Below are positions 29,201 through 37,735 of a stretch of 64,000 nt of DNA, in pieces (within the stretch, counting starts at the first letter, position 1; each line of letters opens with the position of its first letter). The position numbers were made by a program, and so were the translations under genes. The notes below the pieces were generated by a model. That model was given only the letters and a program-made list of their open reading frames with translations, was not told the origin of the DNA and did no database searches. Source of the DNA: Mammaliicoccus vitulinus (GTDB lineage Bacteria; Bacillota; Bacilli; Staphylococcales; Staphylococcaceae). Location: positions 992,001 to 1,056,000 of the forward strand of contig NZ_CP118974.1 in the NCBI RefSeq assembly GCF_029024305.1, written 5' to 3'.

Positions 29201-29606
29201 AGAAAAGTTACTTGGTAACGGTGATATGTTGTATCTTGGTAATGGTATGAATAAACCAATAAGAGTTCAAGGTGCATTTGTATCAGATGATGAAATTGAT
29301 GAAACGGTCTCAAATGTAAGCAATCAGATGAAACCTAACTATTTATTCAAAGAAGAAACATTGCTGAAAAAAGTTAACGAACAACCGGCAGATGCGCTCT
29401 TTGATGATGTGTGTGAATTTATGGTTAATGAAGGTCACATTTCTACTTCGCTGATACAAAGACATTTTCAAATTGGATACAATAGAGCCGCTCGAATGAT
29501 AGACAACCTTGAAGAAAGAGGTTTTATTTCGGGACCTAATGGCTCTAAACCAAGAGATGTTTTAATTACTAAAGATATGATGGAAGAAACAGAAACTAAC
29601 ATTTAA
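26295..29606 (+). CDS. sftA: FtsK/SpoIIIE-family DNA translocase SftA
   Basis: The 1103-aa motor helps move the chromosome terminus away from the closing septum. The first 610 residues or so form a very acidic, low-complexity region rich in Glu, Gln, Asn and Asp, without the membrane helices of classical FtsK; this is the SftA layout. The motor follows: Walker A AGATGSGKSVC, LLLIDPKMVEL, Walker B IIVIDELADLMMM and ARASGIHMILATQRPS. A gamma winged-helix domain closes the protein (EGHISTSLIQRHFQIGYNRAARM). I choose the ATG at 26295, because the longer frame overlaps ytpR and lacks a ribosome site. murC follows after 22 bases. Confidence 0.92.
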   Translation: MSWFDDIFGQSKSNQKNEKPKNDQESLDHNPEDESQNEEIYKRPKGKFRFPIQMEYEESTDENEEQQYHSENETEHKYHDHRFYDENEASFSSNRRRRRRNQNVEQKPSKNTSKNHYEDVSKDYNKNKNTSTHNNKKANKNNEDKLFEERLNSLHQPKFRATEVPSAIFGMRKQKEVPNSGLKDHSSSSHSDEPNKENHDNSHKKQSSEIIQDVPTYSKMDNTINIENIYASQIVSEIRKEREKKLQKKKQFEKALKEKREQELKNLESLESDEEKSQIKNQDYFFKQQASFIKNKPTEYPVNENDEMESESEINSENEHNQNEMDSTNDEIKMSLQPDVNDLTTYEFKEIDLDFDEETNSEQQTENDQDKAEPELEEERYQDKTEIEPELEIEAEKIVNDFDEEKVEDSTFEEVESVEQIDKQQSNKNDSLYQETIEPSSDAEMYELPDEEQDVIETVETNDNETLNDAELRNEDDTLNSIDEHNQFVEDDISFEDFEEDEPEQATSDDETLELLDESLLVDAQDIEEYEQQEEFEHPEDIEEREQPEVVEEAEVVDQQEEVEKPEEKASYEPVLKPKSTRKTSPFNVVMTPSDKRKHQTFKKDVMTRDTNDTKSHDDKDNDSNNEVEQATKRKGPLFVLPPVSILDDIVEQEDNSEWLEEKKKELDEAFYHFNVPAHVVNMIQGPTVTRFELSVEKGVKVSKITALQDDIKMALAAKDIRIEAPIPGTSLVGIEVPNQSPKKIPLGQMITSKAFQQSESKLTVAMGFKINNEPLLMDISKTPHALIAGATGSGKSVCINAILTSLLYKNHPDELKLLLIDPKMVELAPYNNLPHLVAPVITDVKAATASLKWAVEEMERRYKRFAELHVRNITAFNKKANYEQRMAKIIIVIDELADLMMMSPQEVEQSIARIAQKARASGIHMILATQRPSVNVITGLIKANVPTRISFMVSSSIDSRTILDVGGAEKLLGNGDMLYLGNGMNKPIRVQGAFVSDDEIDETVSNVSNQMKPNYLFKEETLLKKVNEQPADALFDDVCEFMVNEGHISTSLIQRHFQIGYNRAARMIDNLEERGFISGPNGSKPRDVLITKDMMEETETNI

Positions 29607-29628
29607 GAAATAGAAGGAGTGACATGAA

Positions 29629-30936
29629 ATGACATTATTTCATTTTGTTGGAATTAAAGGAGCGGGTATGAGTTCACTTGCACAAATCATGCATGACATG
29701 GGACATAAAGTCCAAGGTTCTGATATAGAAAATACCGTTTTTACAGAAATAGCATTAAAAAATAAAGGCATAAAAATATTACCTTTTGATGTTGAGAATA
29801 TTCAAGAAGGTATGACAATCATTGCAGGTAACGCTTTTCCAGATTCACACCCTGAAATCGCTAAAGCATATGAGTTAGGTTTAGAAGTTAAACGATACCA
29901 CATCTTTCTCGGTGATTTTATGTCTCAATACACATCTGTTGCAGTTACTGGTGCACATGGTAAGACATCAACGACTGGTTTATTATCACACGTTATGAAT
30001 GGAGACCAAAAGACTTCATTTTTAATTGGTGATGGTACTGGTATGGGTATCCCTGATAGTTCTTACTTTGCATTTGAAGCGTGTGAATATAGAAGACACT
30101 TTTTAAGTTACTATCCAGATTATGCAATCATGACTAATATTGATTTTGATCATCCAGATTATTTTAAAGATTTACAAGATGTAACGAACGCTTTCCAAGA
30201 AATGGCTAAAAATGTTAAAAAAGCTATTGTGGCATGGGGACATGATAGCGAACTTAAAAAAATTCAAGCAGATGTTCCTATCTATTTCTATGGATTTGAG
30301 GACGATAACGATGTATATGCTAAAAATATACATACTTCATCTAAAGGTACAACGTTTGATGTGTACTTTAAATCTAAAAACGAGCTAATTGGTACATTTA
30401 CGACACCTATGTATGGAGATCATCATGTGCTTAATGCGTTAGCAGTAATTGCTATATGCCATTTAGAAAACTTAGATATTGATAATATAAAAGAAGCATT
30501 GTTAACATTTGGTGGCGTAAAAAGAAGATTTAGTGAAAGTTTTTACGATAACCAAATTTTAATTGATGACTATGCACATCACCCTAGAGAAATTAATGCT
30601 ACAATTGAATCAGCTAGAAAAAAATACCCAGAAAATGAAGTCGTAGCAGTATTTCAGCCACATACATTTTCAAGAACTGAAACATTCTTGAATGAATTTG
30701 CTGATAGCTTGAACCTTGCAGATAAAGTATATTTATGTGATATATTTGGATCGATCAGAGAACAGCAAGGTGAATTAACGATTCAAGATTTAAAAGCTTT
30801 AAGTCCAAATTCAGATTTAATTAGTGAAGATACAGTTTCACAACTACAAAAACATACCAATGGTGTTATACTATTTATGGGTGCTGGAGATATTCAAAAA
30901 ATTCAAAAAGCCTATGTTTCTACCCTGTCAGTTTAA
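29629..30936 (+). CDS. murC: UDP-N-acetylmuramate--L-alanine ligase
   Basis: The 435-aa Mur ligase adds L-alanine to UDP-MurNAc in the first step of peptide-stem assembly. The N-terminal Rossmann motif is [13 protein letters not shown] (residues 6-18). The ATP loop is [10 protein letters not shown] (about 106-115), the central domain has NALAVIA, and [10 protein letters not shown] and the C-terminal QPHTFSRTE are also seen. Length is normal. GAAGGAGTG precedes the ATG. It is probably cotranscribed with sftA; a sigma-B promoter right after it restarts transcription for ytxG. Confidence 0.96.
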   Translation: MTLFHFVGIKGAGMSSLAQIMHDMGHKVQGSDIENTVFTEIALKNKGIKILPFDVENIQEGMTIIAGNAFPDSHPEIAKAYELGLEVKRYHIFLGDFMSQYTSVAVTGAHGKTSTTGLLSHVMNGDQKTSFLIGDGTGMGIPDSSYFAFEACEYRRHFLSYYPDYAIMTNIDFDHPDYFKDLQDVTNAFQEMAKNVKKAIVAWGHDSELKKIQADVPIYFYGFEDDNDVYAKNIHTSSKGTTFDVYFKSKNELIGTFTTPMYGDHHVLNALAVIAICHLENLDIDNIKEALLTFGGVKRRFSESFYDNQILIDDYAHHPREINATIESARKKYPENEVVAVFQPHTFSRTETFLNEFADSLNLADKVYLCDIFGSIREQQGELTIQDLKALSPNSDLISEDTVSQLQKHTNGVILFMGAGDIQKIQKAYVSTLSV

Positions 30937-30945
30937 TATTGATAT

Positions 30946-30970
30946 GTTTATATTTAGTGAGTGAGGGTAT
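30946..30970 (+). promoter_or_regulatory. Sigma-B promoter of ytxG-ytxH
   Basis: GTTTAT, 13 bases, GGGTAT has both boxes and spacing identical to the element at 12410-12434. The B. subtilis ytxGH operon is a general-stress operon, which agrees. Confidence 0.75.
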
Positions 30971-31026
30971 TAAATATTAGTAAATCAAATAAAGATTAGT
31001 TTTATAATTATTAGGAGGCGTTCAGT

Positions 31027-31578
31027 ATGGATTGGATATTACCAATAGCAGGAATTATTGCTGCTGTTGCATTTTTAGTAATATGTGTCGTTTTAGCACT
31101 ATTCTTAATGCAACTATTAAAAACAGTTAAAGGAATTAATGAAACATTAGATGGCATTCAAGGCCAAATACAAGGTATTACACGTGAATCTACGGATTTA
31201 CTTCATAAAGCAAATCGCTTAACTGAAGATATCCAAGATAAATCATTACGTTTAAACTCTGTTGTAGATGCTGTTAAAGGTGTTGGAGATTCTGTTCAAA
31301 CACTTAATAATTCAGTAGATAGAGTGACTAATTCAATTACTCACAATATCTCACAAAATGAAGATAAAATCTCTCAAGTAGTACAATGGTCAAATGTTGC
31401 AATGGAAGTTGCAGACAAATGGCAATTAAGAAGAGATCGTAGAAGTAATGTATCATACAAAAGTGATGTAAAATCTTCTGAAGAATTCGAAACACAAGTG
31501 CCAAAAGACTACAATGAAAAAACAACATCAGGTGATAACTTGGATGAAGATAAAATTGGTGCAGGATTGAAAAAATAA
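31027..31578 (+). CDS. ytxG: DUF948 membrane protein, YtxG type
   Basis: A single transmembrane helix (about residues 5-29, the protein starting MDWILPIAGIIAAVAFLVI) is followed by a long amphipathic coiled-coil region (about 35-130) and a charged, disordered tail. This is the DUF948/YtxG plan. AGGAGGCG precedes the ATG by 6-7 bases. A sigma-B promoter precedes it and a weak hairpin separates it from ytxH. Its general stress role is inferred from the family and promoter. Confidence 0.85.
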   Translation: MDWILPIAGIIAAVAFLVICVVLALFLMQLLKTVKGINETLDGIQGQIQGITRESTDLLHKANRLTEDIQDKSLRLNSVVDAVKGVGDSVQTLNNSVDRVTNSITHNISQNEDKISQVVQWSNVAMEVADKWQLRRDRRSNVSYKSDVKSSEEFETQVPKDYNEKTTSGDNLDEDKIGAGLKK

Positions 31579-31581
31579 ACT

Positions 31582-31615
31582 AAATGCACTTATAATCTAG
31601 GTTATAAGTGCATTT
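31582..31615 (+). terminator. Weak (read-through) terminator between ytxG and ytxH
   Basis: A perfect 14-bp stem AAATGCACTTATAA / TTATAAGTGCATTT with a 6-base loop is followed only by GTTTAATTTAATT. It may set a lower level of ytxH or protect the ytxG transcript end rather than stop all transcription. Confidence 0.55.
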
Positions 31616-31642
31616 GTTTAATTTAATTAGGGGGAAATAAAG

Positions 31643-32218
31643 ATGGAAAACAAATATAATAGAGATTTATATACACATGGTTTAGAAACGTACGAAGCAG
31701 AATATAACAAGAATACAAACGGTAGAGACTTTGTATTTGGCGTAGTTTTAGGTACAGTTATAGGTGGAATTGTTGGTTTGTTACTTGCACCTAAAGCAGG
31801 TAAAGAATTACAAGATGACTTAAGCGAGAAATCAAATAAAATATTAGATGATGTAAAAGCTAAAACTGAAGAAAAGAAAGTGCAAGCACAATCAAAAGCA
31901 GAAGAAATTCGTACACAAGCAGAAGATAAAAAAGCAGAAGTACAAACAAAAGTTGAAGAAAAGAAAGTACAAGCTAACGAAAAAGCTGAAGAAGTAAAAG
32001 CGAAAGCTGATGAAAAGAAAACAGAAACAAAGAAAAAAGCAGAAGAAGTTCAATCAAAACAAGCTGAGAAAAAAGCTAATAAAGGTGTCGTAACAGCAGA
32101 TGATGTTGAAAACGAAGAACTTAAAGCTCAAAAAGGCGCAATTAAATCAGAAGTAAAAGACGAAGATTTAAAAGGTCCTAAAACAGTTGTTGAGAAAAAA
32201 ACTTTTGACAAAAAATAA
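31643..32218 (+). CDS. ytxH: YtxH-family stress protein with Lys/Glu/Ala coiled coil
   Basis: The 191-aa protein has one membrane helix (about residues 31-48, VFGVVLGTVIGGIVGLLLAP) and the YtxH motif APKAGKELQDDL. A long, regular Lys-Ala-Glu-rich tail (about 65-150) follows, built from repeats near 11 residues (KVQAQSKAEEI, KAEVQTKVEEK, KVQANEKAEEV). The repeat pattern resembles apolipoprotein or LEA-type amphipathic helices. The ribosome site is TAGGGGG. It sits downstream of ytxG under the sigma-B promoter and ends in a strong terminator. Confidence 0.87.
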   Translation: MENKYNRDLYTHGLETYEAEYNKNTNGRDFVFGVVLGTVIGGIVGLLLAPKAGKELQDDLSEKSNKILDDVKAKTEEKKVQAQSKAEEIRTQAEDKKAEVQTKVEEKKVQANEKAEEVKAKADEKKTETKKKAEEVQSKQAEKKANKGVVTADDVENEELKAQKGAIKSEVKDEDLKGPKTVVEKKTFDKK

Positions 32219-32230
32219 ATAGTAATAATG

Positions 32231-32272
32231 AAACTACCAAAAAGTCATTTTATGACTTTTTGGTAGTTTTTT
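32231..32272 (+). terminator. Terminator after ytxH
   Basis: AAACTACCAAAAAGTCA pairs perfectly with TGACTTTTTGGTAGTTT, with more T after. Confidence 0.92.
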
Positions 32273-32325
32273 GTAAAAATTATTGTCAGTATTAGTATTT
32301 AATGAGTCAAGTCGTTGTTTTTATA

Positions 32326-32354
32326 TTGTAAAGATGCCATTTATAACTTAAAAT
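32326..32354 (+). promoter_or_regulatory. Probable promoter of the DAHP synthase gene
   Basis: TTGTAA, 17 bases, TAAAAT lies upstream of the leader hairpin. A perfect TATAAT about 10 bases further on lacks a matching -35. Confidence 0.4.
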
Positions 32355-32394
32355 ATAGTATAATAATTTGAATAATAAGAAATATTTAAAAAAT

Positions 32395-32445
32395 TTAGAT
32401 GTTAGGGTTGAATCAACACATTTATATTGTTATACTAACATCTAA
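32395..32445 (+). promoter_or_regulatory. Leader hairpin upstream of the DAHP synthase gene
   Basis: TTAGATGTTAG (32395-32405) and CTAACATCTAA (32435-32445) are perfect 11-bp complements. The loop holds a second palindrome, GTTGAATCAAC (32407-32417). No T-tract follows, so it is not a plain terminator. It lies about 60 bases before the start codon and may be a regulatory RNA element or a protein-binding site. Confidence 0.4.
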
Positions 32446-32507
32446 TTACTTATATATTTTATCGCTTTAAAGTATGTGAGTTAAATTGTTTACATGAGGT
32501 GAATAGG

Positions 32508-33587
32508 ATGTCAAATGAATTAGAAAGTTTAAGAGAAAGAATTGAAGTCATTAATGATGAAATATTAGCTTTATTGCAAGAGCGTGGTAGTTTAGCTAAA
32601 AAAATAGGTGAAGAAAAACGTAAACAAGGTACTCAAGTATATGATCCACAACGTGAAAAAGAAATGTTGAATCATTTAATTGATAATAATAAAGGACCAT
32701 ATAACGATAATACTATTAAGCAACTATTTAAAGAAATCTTCAAAGCATCTACAGACTTACAAAAATCAGAGAATGAAAAACATTTATATGTTTCTCGTAA
32801 ATTGAAGCCAGAAGATACAATTGTTCAATTTGATAATGGCGCAATTATCGGTAACAATAAAAAAACATTCGTATTTGGACCTTGTTCAGTAGAATCACAA
32901 GAACAAGTTGATACAGTAGCGAAAGACCTTGCGGATAGAGGCGAGAAATTCATTAGAGGTGGCGCATTTAAACCTCGTACTTCACCATATGATTTCCAAG
33001 GTTTAGGCGAAGAAGGATTAAAAATTCTTAAAAATTCAAAAGATAAATATGGTTTAAACGTAGTAAGTGAAATTGTTAACCCAGCACACTTTGAAATGGC
33101 TGATGAATACTTAGATGTATTCCAAATTGGCGCAAGAAACATGCAAAACTTTGAATTATTAAAAGAAGCAGGTAAAACAAATAAACCGATCTTATTAAAA
33201 CGTGGACTTTCAGCAACAATCGAAGAGTTTATATATGCAGCAGAGTATATTCATTCTAAAGGTAATAATAATATTATACTTTGTGAACGTGGAATTAGAA
33301 CTTATGAAACAGCAACAAGAAATACATTAGATATTTCTGCTGTTCCAATTTTAAAACAAGGTACACACTTACCAGTAATGGTTGATGTAACACATAGTAC
33401 TGGACGCAAAGACATTATGTTACCATGTGCTAAAGCAGCATTAGCAGTAGGTGCAGATGGTGTTATGGCTGAAGTACATCCAGACCCATCAGTAGCATTG
33501 AGTGATGCAGGACAACAAATGGACTTAAATGAATTTGATTCATTCCATAAAGAAATTGTTCAAGCAGCTAAATTATACGAAAAATAA
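32508..33587 (+). CDS. aroA: Bifunctional chorismate mutase / DAHP synthase
   Basis: The 359-aa fusion begins the shikimate pathway: it condenses phosphoenolpyruvate and erythrose-4-phosphate. Its N-terminal AroQ-type chorismate mutase domain (about residues 1-90, [20 protein letters not shown]) is a feedback sensor for the end products chorismate/prephenate in Bacillus-type enzymes. DAHP synthase motifs follow: [48 protein letters not shown] and EVHPDP. The symbol follows B. subtilis usage (not EPSP synthase). The start at 32508 follows GAGGTG. Confidence 0.94.
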   Translation: MSNELESLRERIEVINDEILALLQERGSLAKKIGEEKRKQGTQVYDPQREKEMLNHLIDNNKGPYNDNTIKQLFKEIFKASTDLQKSENEKHLYVSRKLKPEDTIVQFDNGAIIGNNKKTFVFGPCSVESQEQVDTVAKDLADRGEKFIRGGAFKPRTSPYDFQGLGEEGLKILKNSKDKYGLNVVSEIVNPAHFEMADEYLDVFQIGARNMQNFELLKEAGKTNKPILLKRGLSATIEEFIYAAEYIHSKGNNNIILCERGIRTYETATRNTLDISAVPILKQGTHLPVMVDVTHSTGRKDIMLPCAKAALAVGADGVMAEVHPDPSVALSDAGQQMDLNEFDSFHKEIVQAAKLYEK

Positions 33588-33630
33588 AATACTAAACCTT
33601 TCTGTAAAATGATTAATGAGTAGGTTGAGA

Positions 33631-33669
33631 CTGTCGAAAAGTGATTCAAACTTTTCGGCAGTTTTTTTA
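33631..33669 (+). terminator. Terminator, CTGTC...GGCAG family
   Basis: CTGTCGAAAAGT pairs with ACTTTTCGGCAG around a 7-base loop, followed by a run of seven T. The outer frame CTGTC/GGCAG is the same as at 12935. Confidence 0.9.
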
Positions 33670-33851
33670 GTTTCAACTACAAATAAATTAACTAGAATTT
33701 CTAGCGATCATAACAATTATGTCATATGTTCATTTGTTTTCTGAAAAAGAATATACAATTTACACATTTCCTAAATTTCTTGGAGCAATTATGTCGACAA
33801 CACTGCTGTAATCTCTTATAATGGGTAATTGTGAGTTCGCTTTCATATGTT

Positions 33852-33880
33852 TTGAAAACAACATGAAAACGTGCTAGAAT
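33852..33880 (+). promoter_or_regulatory. Promoter of ccpA
   Basis: TTGAAA, 17 bases, TAGAAT. The stretch 33670-33851 before it holds nothing else that I can support. Confidence 0.7.
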
Positions 33881-33885
33881 GAACT

Positions 33886-33899
33886 GGAAAACGTTTTCA
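33886..33899 (+). promoter_or_regulatory. cre-like site at the ccpA start point
   Basis: GGAAAACGTTTTCA differs from the catabolite-responsive consensus TGNAANCGNTNNCA mainly at the first bases and contains the perfect palindrome GAAAACGTTTTC. It lies 5 bases after the -10 box, at the expected transcription start, so CcpA could repress its own gene. Confidence 0.6.
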
Positions 33900-33915
33900 A
33901 AGATAGGAGGATATT

Positions 33916-34905
33916 ATGACTATAACAATATATGATGTTGCAAGAGAAGCTAAAGTATCTATGGCAACAGTTTCTCGTGTTGTAAATGGTAACCAAAATG
34001 TTAAACCGACGACACGCGATAAAGTAAATGAAGTAATTAAAAGATTAAATTATCGACCAAATGCGGTCGCTCGAGGATTAGCTAGTAAAAAAACGACTAC
34101 TGTAGGGGTTATAATTCCTGACATTTCAAATGTTTATTATTCTGAGTTAGCTCGAGGCTTAGAAGATATTGCTACTATGTACAAATATCATACGATTATC
34201 TCTAATTCTGATAATGATAGTGATAAGGAACAAGAGATTTTTAATAACTTATTAAGTAAACAAGTTGATGGCATTATTTTCCTTGGTGGTACGTTAACTG
34301 ATGAAACAGTTGAACTTATTGATAAATCATCTGTTCCTGTTGTAGTATCAGGTACAAATGATAAAGATTCAAAGCTTGCTTCAGTTAATATTAATTATAC
34401 AGAAGCTAGTAAACAAATTGCTGAAACACTTATCAGTAATGGTGCTAAGAAATTCGCATTTGTTGGTGGCGGTTATTCTGAAAAAGCGCAAGATGATGCA
34501 ATTAAAGGTTTAGAATTTGCACTTCAAAATGCTGGTCTTGCTATTGAAGATAACGCTAAATTTGTAGGTAATGAAACTTATAAAGATGGTAGCCGTGCTT
34601 ATGAAGCAATTTCTAAAGATAAGCCTGATGTCATTTTATGTATTAGTGATGAGCAAGCAATTGGTATTGTACATGCTGCACAAGATGCAGGAGTTAAAAT
34701 TCCAGAAGAATTACAAGTTGTCAGCTTTAACAATACGAGATTAGTTCATATGGTTAGACCGCAATTATCAAGCGTTACGCAACCATTATATGATATTGGT
34801 GCAGTTGGTATGAGATTGTTAACTAAATATATGAATGACGAACAAATTGATGAACCTAATGTTATTTTACCGTATAGAGTTGAATACAGAGGTACTACTA
34901 AATAA
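33916..34905 (+). CDS. ccpA: Catabolite control protein A
   Basis: The 329-aa LacI/GalR regulator has its helix-turn-helix at residues 1-24 ([20 protein letters not shown]), the hinge at about 45-58 ([17 protein letters not shown]), and a periplasmic-binding-protein-like core. In low-GC Gram-positives it binds cre sites together with HPr-Ser-P. Length and the [16 protein letters not shown] segment agree with CcpA rather than a sugar-specific repressor. Its neighbours acuC and acsA are the usual ones. AGGAGG lies 6 bases before the ATG. Confidence 0.94.
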   Translation: MTITIYDVAREAKVSMATVSRVVNGNQNVKPTTRDKVNEVIKRLNYRPNAVARGLASKKTTTVGVIIPDISNVYYSELARGLEDIATMYKYHTIISNSDNDSDKEQEIFNNLLSKQVDGIIFLGGTLTDETVELIDKSSVPVVVSGTNDKDSKLASVNINYTEASKQIAETLISNGAKKFAFVGGGYSEKAQDDAIKGLEFALQNAGLAIEDNAKFVGNETYKDGSRAYEAISKDKPDVILCISDEQAIGIVHAAQDAGVKIPEELQVVSFNNTRLVHMVRPQLSSVTQPLYDIGAVGMRLLTKYMNDEQIDEPNVILPYRVEYRGTTK

Positions 34906-34946
34906 ATTATAATATAGCTTGGGACATAAGTACCCATGTTCAAAAT

Positions 34947-34995
34947 AAAAGACATCTTCACTAGGCTAAAGTCTAGTGAAGATGTCTTTTTTAGT
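34947..34995. terminator. Terminator after ccpA, copy 2 of the ATCTCTTCA hairpin family
   Basis: AAAAGACATCTTCACTAG pairs with CTAGTGAAGATGTCTTTT around 8 bases. The bases differ slightly from copies 1, 3, 4 and 5 but keep pairing. Confidence 0.85.
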
Positions 34996-35023
34996 AAGTA
35001 GCGTGATCTGTTTTAAAATCTTA

Positions 35024-35126
35024 CGATTTTGAAAGTGCATGCTTGCCTAGGGGTATGGCTCGAGCCTGTAGTCTCTCACTCATACTATTCCCCCGGGCGT
35101 CAGCACTTTGCAAAATCGTGGAGAAT
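35024..35126. repeat. Dispersed inverted repeat, full copy 1
   Basis: The 103-base unit begins CGATTTTGAAAGTGCATGC and ends GCACTTTGCAAAATCG plus GTGGAGAAT. The ends pair (GATTTTG-AAAGTGC with GCACTTTGCAAAATC). The centre is GC-richer than the surroundings (GGCTCGAGCC, CCCCCGGGC). About 90 of its bases recur at 58043-58146 and the left end recurs at 50535-50568. It has no ORF. Confidence 0.85.
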
Positions 35127-35187
35127 ATTATAAAGATTGTTTGCTATTTATCATGTGAGCCCTGACTTGATAAATTCAATGGCTCTA

Positions 35188-36336
35188 TTATTTTTTAAAC
35201 CAATCTAATATTCTGATCTTAGTGTTATTGTTCTTCTCGGATATTTCAGTTCTTCTTGGTATATCCATATAATCTTCTTTTTCATCTACCCAAGTTGTTG
35301 GAAGTGGCACGGGGGCAAGCTTCTGATATTTTTGTAACCATGTTTGAGGAATTGGCTTATTGGGTGTTTCTAAATCATTTAAAGCAAACCAAACATGAGA
35401 CCATGCTCTAGGTACAACTCGCCAAATGTTATACCCACCGCCACCAATCATAATTATTTTCCCATCACAATATTTATCTGCTAAGTCTTTGACGATATAA
35501 GGTATTTTATATAATGTATCTAAAGTACAGCTTAAATGTGTGAGAGGGTCTAAATAATGGATGTCTACACCGTTTACACTGATTATAATATCAGGTTTGT
35601 AGGCTTCGCATACTGCTTCGATTGTTTCTTTAAAAACATCAATGTATGAGTCGTCTTCTGTATATGCGTCTAATGGCACATTAACAGTTGTTCCAAATCC
35701 TTTACCATCTCCACGTTCTGTCAGAGCACCAGTACCTGGGAACAAGTATCTTCCAGTTTCATGTATAGAGTAATTCATTACATCTTCGTTTGTATAAAAT
35801 GACCATTGAACGCCATCTCCATGATGCGCATCTGTGTCTATATACAATACGCGTTGATTATATTTTGATTGCATATACTGTATTGCAACTGCACTATCAT
35901 TGTATATACAAAATCCACTTGCTTTACCTTTAAAACCATGATGGAGCCCACCACCTAAATGACAAGCTCTTATTGCCTCTCCAGTCATTACAGCATCTAC
36001 AGCAGTTAATGTACCACCAACAACTCTTGCGCTATTTTCATGCATGTTTACGAATTGAGGTGTATCTTCGCTATTCAATCCATATTTTTCATATTCATCT
36101 AAAGGTAATTCGCCATTGCCAGCTTTTTTAATTGCTTCTATATAGTTAGGTTCATGTACGAGTTGGAGTTCTTCATCAGTCGCCACTCTTGGTGCAATGA
36201 TATGTTCTGAAGTTAAAACATCTAAATCGAATAGAAGATCTGTTGTTAACTTTAAACGCATTTGATTAAAAGGGTGACTATCAGAAAAACGATATTTCAA
36301 CAAATCTTCCGAATAAACATATTTAACATTAGTCAT
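35188..36336 (-). CDS. acuC: AcuC, histone-deacetylase-family protein
   Basis: The 382-aa zinc deacetylase removes acetyl groups from acetyl-CoA synthetase. Family motifs are HHGFKGKASGFCIYND (catalytic His pair region) and YIDTDAHHGDGVQ (zinc Asp and His), followed by MNYSIHETGRYLFPGTG and IMIGGGGYN. The start overlaps the acuB stop by eight bases; the operon order is acuA-acuB-acuC, read leftward, opposite to acsA. Confidence 0.92.
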   Translation of the reverse strand: MTNVKYVYSEDLLKYRFSDSHPFNQMRLKLTTDLLFDLDVLTSEHIIAPRVATDEELQLVHEPNYIEAIKKAGNGELPLDEYEKYGLNSEDTPQFVNMHENSARVVGGTLTAVDAVMTGEAIRACHLGGGLHHGFKGKASGFCIYNDSAVAIQYMQSKYNQRVLYIDTDAHHGDGVQWSFYTNEDVMNYSIHETGRYLFPGTGALTERGDGKGFGTTVNVPLDAYTEDDSYIDVFKETIEAVCEAYKPDIIISVNGVDIHYLDPLTHLSCTLDTLYKIPYIVKDLADKYCDGKIIMIGGGGYNIWRVVPRAWSHVWFALNDLETPNKPIPQTWLQKYQKLAPVPLPTTWVDEKEDYMDIPRRTEISEKNNNTKIRILDWFKK

Positions 36337-36973
36337 TTTTTATACCAAATGGATAGATGACATGGTAATTTTTCTCTTCTAATAGTTGATATATTTTTTC
36401 GGGATTCATTGATTTAACTCGTAACATGAGATACCTTTTATTAACATCATTTTGATCAGCATAGGCAAGGACATTCAAAATATCGATATTTTGTTCTTTG
36501 AAAATATGTGTAATATCATGAAGTGCACCAACTTTATCGTCAATGTGAACTTCGATAATGGACCCTGGCATTGTAACGCCAGTAAGTTCTAAAAATGTAT
36601 TAAGCATGTCTTTTTGAGTGACAATACCTATCACTTTATTATCTCTAATAACTGGAATAGAACCTATAGACATTTCATAAAAATCGAGTGCGATATCTTC
36701 TACAAAATCTAATGGGTGACAGCGTATGACATTGCGTCTCATAATTTTTGAAACGGATAACGATAAACTTTTATTAGGTTCATCGTCCGATAATATACTA
36801 GGTAATGCCATTTTAATATCTCTATCTGAAATTATCCCAATCAGTTGGTTTTCTTCATCAACAATCGGTAAGTGTCTGATTTCTTTTTGCGTCATAAGTA
36901 CTAAAGCATCTTCGATAGATTGATCACCTTGAATAGTAGTGCAAGGCGATGTCATAATTTTTTCAACTAACAT
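36329..36973 (-). CDS. acuB: AcuB, CBS-pair and ACT-domain protein
   Basis: The 214-aa protein has two CBS domains (about residues 1-58 and 75-130: MTSPCTTIQGDQSIEDAL, IGIISDRDI and IGIVTQKDM) and a C-terminal ACT domain (about 138-214, GSIIEVHIDDKVGALHDITHI). CBS pairs usually sense adenosine nucleotides, so it may couple energy state to acetyl-CoA synthetase control. Its exact role in the acu operon is not settled. It lies 13 bases after acuA, with AGGAGG before the ATG. Confidence 0.9.
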   Translation of the reverse strand: MLVEKIMTSPCTTIQGDQSIEDALVLMTQKEIRHLPIVDEENQLIGIISDRDIKMALPSILSDDEPNKSLSLSVSKIMRRNVIRCHPLDFVEDIALDFYEMSIGSIPVIRDNKVIGIVTQKDMLNTFLELTGVTMPGSIIEVHIDDKVGALHDITHIFKEQNIDILNVLAYADQNDVNKRYLMLRVKSMNPEKIYQLLEEKNYHVIYPFGIKND

Positions 36974-36986
36974 AAATTTACCTCCT

Positions 36987-37622
36987 CTAAAAGAAAAATC
37001 TATTCATAAATCTTAATTTATCAAAAGCTTCCATTTGCTCTTGTTTAATATTTTTACCAATTCTAGCCATTAAACTGTTGGCAGGATGACTGATAATTTC
37101 AGGGTCATCAGTAGCAAATACTTCTAATCCACCTTCAGCCATCATTTTATGCATGATTTTTTGATATTGATATACATCTAAACCACTATTTTTTAAATCC
37201 CAATGCCAATAATATTCTGTTGTGATAACAATGAAATCTTCCATTTCTGGCGCTTTCATTGCTAATTTTAACATTTTTTTACCTAAGCCATACTTTCTAT
37301 ATTTTAAAGAAAGCTCAATTGCACCAAGTTCTATAATATAGGGTAAATTACCATCTGACCATCTCTCTAGAGGGTCGGGATAAAGGTAAGTTGTATAACC
37401 AATAATGTGTTGATCAACGCGTGCAATGATGATTCTGCCTTCTGGAAGGTCTGAAATTTCAATGATGGCTTCAAATTGTTCTTTAGGAACTCTGAAACTA
37501 TTCAAACCTTCGTCAAAAGTCATGTTCTTTAAACTTTCTGAATTTACCGGACCTTCTATAATGATGTTAACGTCTTTATTGTATGTAACCGTATCAGATA
37601 TAAAAGTCTTTTTATGTTTCAT
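36987..37622 (-). CDS. acuA: AcuA, protein acetyltransferase
   Basis: The 211-aa GNAT-type acetyltransferase inactivates acetyl-CoA synthetase by acetylating its C-terminal lysine. The acetyl-CoA-binding segment is visible (LSLKYRKYGLGKKMLKLAMK, about 103-122). It is the first gene of acuABC. Its start is preceded by GAGGAGG, and it faces acsA across a 148-base divergent promoter region that contains a perfect cre. Confidence 0.9.
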   Translation of the reverse strand: MKHKKTFISDTVTYNKDVNIIIEGPVNSESLKNMTFDEGLNSFRVPKEQFEAIIEISDLPEGRIIIARVDQHIIGYTTYLYPDPLERWSDGNLPYIIELGAIELSLKYRKYGLGKKMLKLAMKAPEMEDFIVITTEYYWHWDLKNSGLDVYQYQKIMHKMMAEGGLEVFATDDPEIISHPANSLMARIGKNIKQEQMEAFDKLRFMNRFFF

Positions 37623-37690
37623 GTTGTACCTCCTCTCTTTAAATATGATATCCTATATTTGTAAAGTTTATTTTGAATAATCAAATTTTT

Positions 37691-37720
37691 TTGAAAAGTA
37701 TCATCTATTTATATTATAAT
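37691..37720 (+). promoter_or_regulatory. Promoter of acsA
   Basis: TTGAAA, 18 bases, TATAAT lies 51 bases before the acsA ATG. Confidence 0.7.
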
Positions 37721-37735
37721 AGAAATAGGCTTTAT

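Noticed and set aside
32399-32470. 23-codon ORF with three Tyr codons in the DAHP synthase leader, possibly an attenuation peptide
   Set aside because: No ribosome-binding site, its start lies inside the hairpin arm, and no terminator follows.
33790-33815. Short ORF (GGAG then ATG, six codons) upstream of ccpA
   Set aside because: Six codons, upstream of the ccpA promoter, no supporting context.
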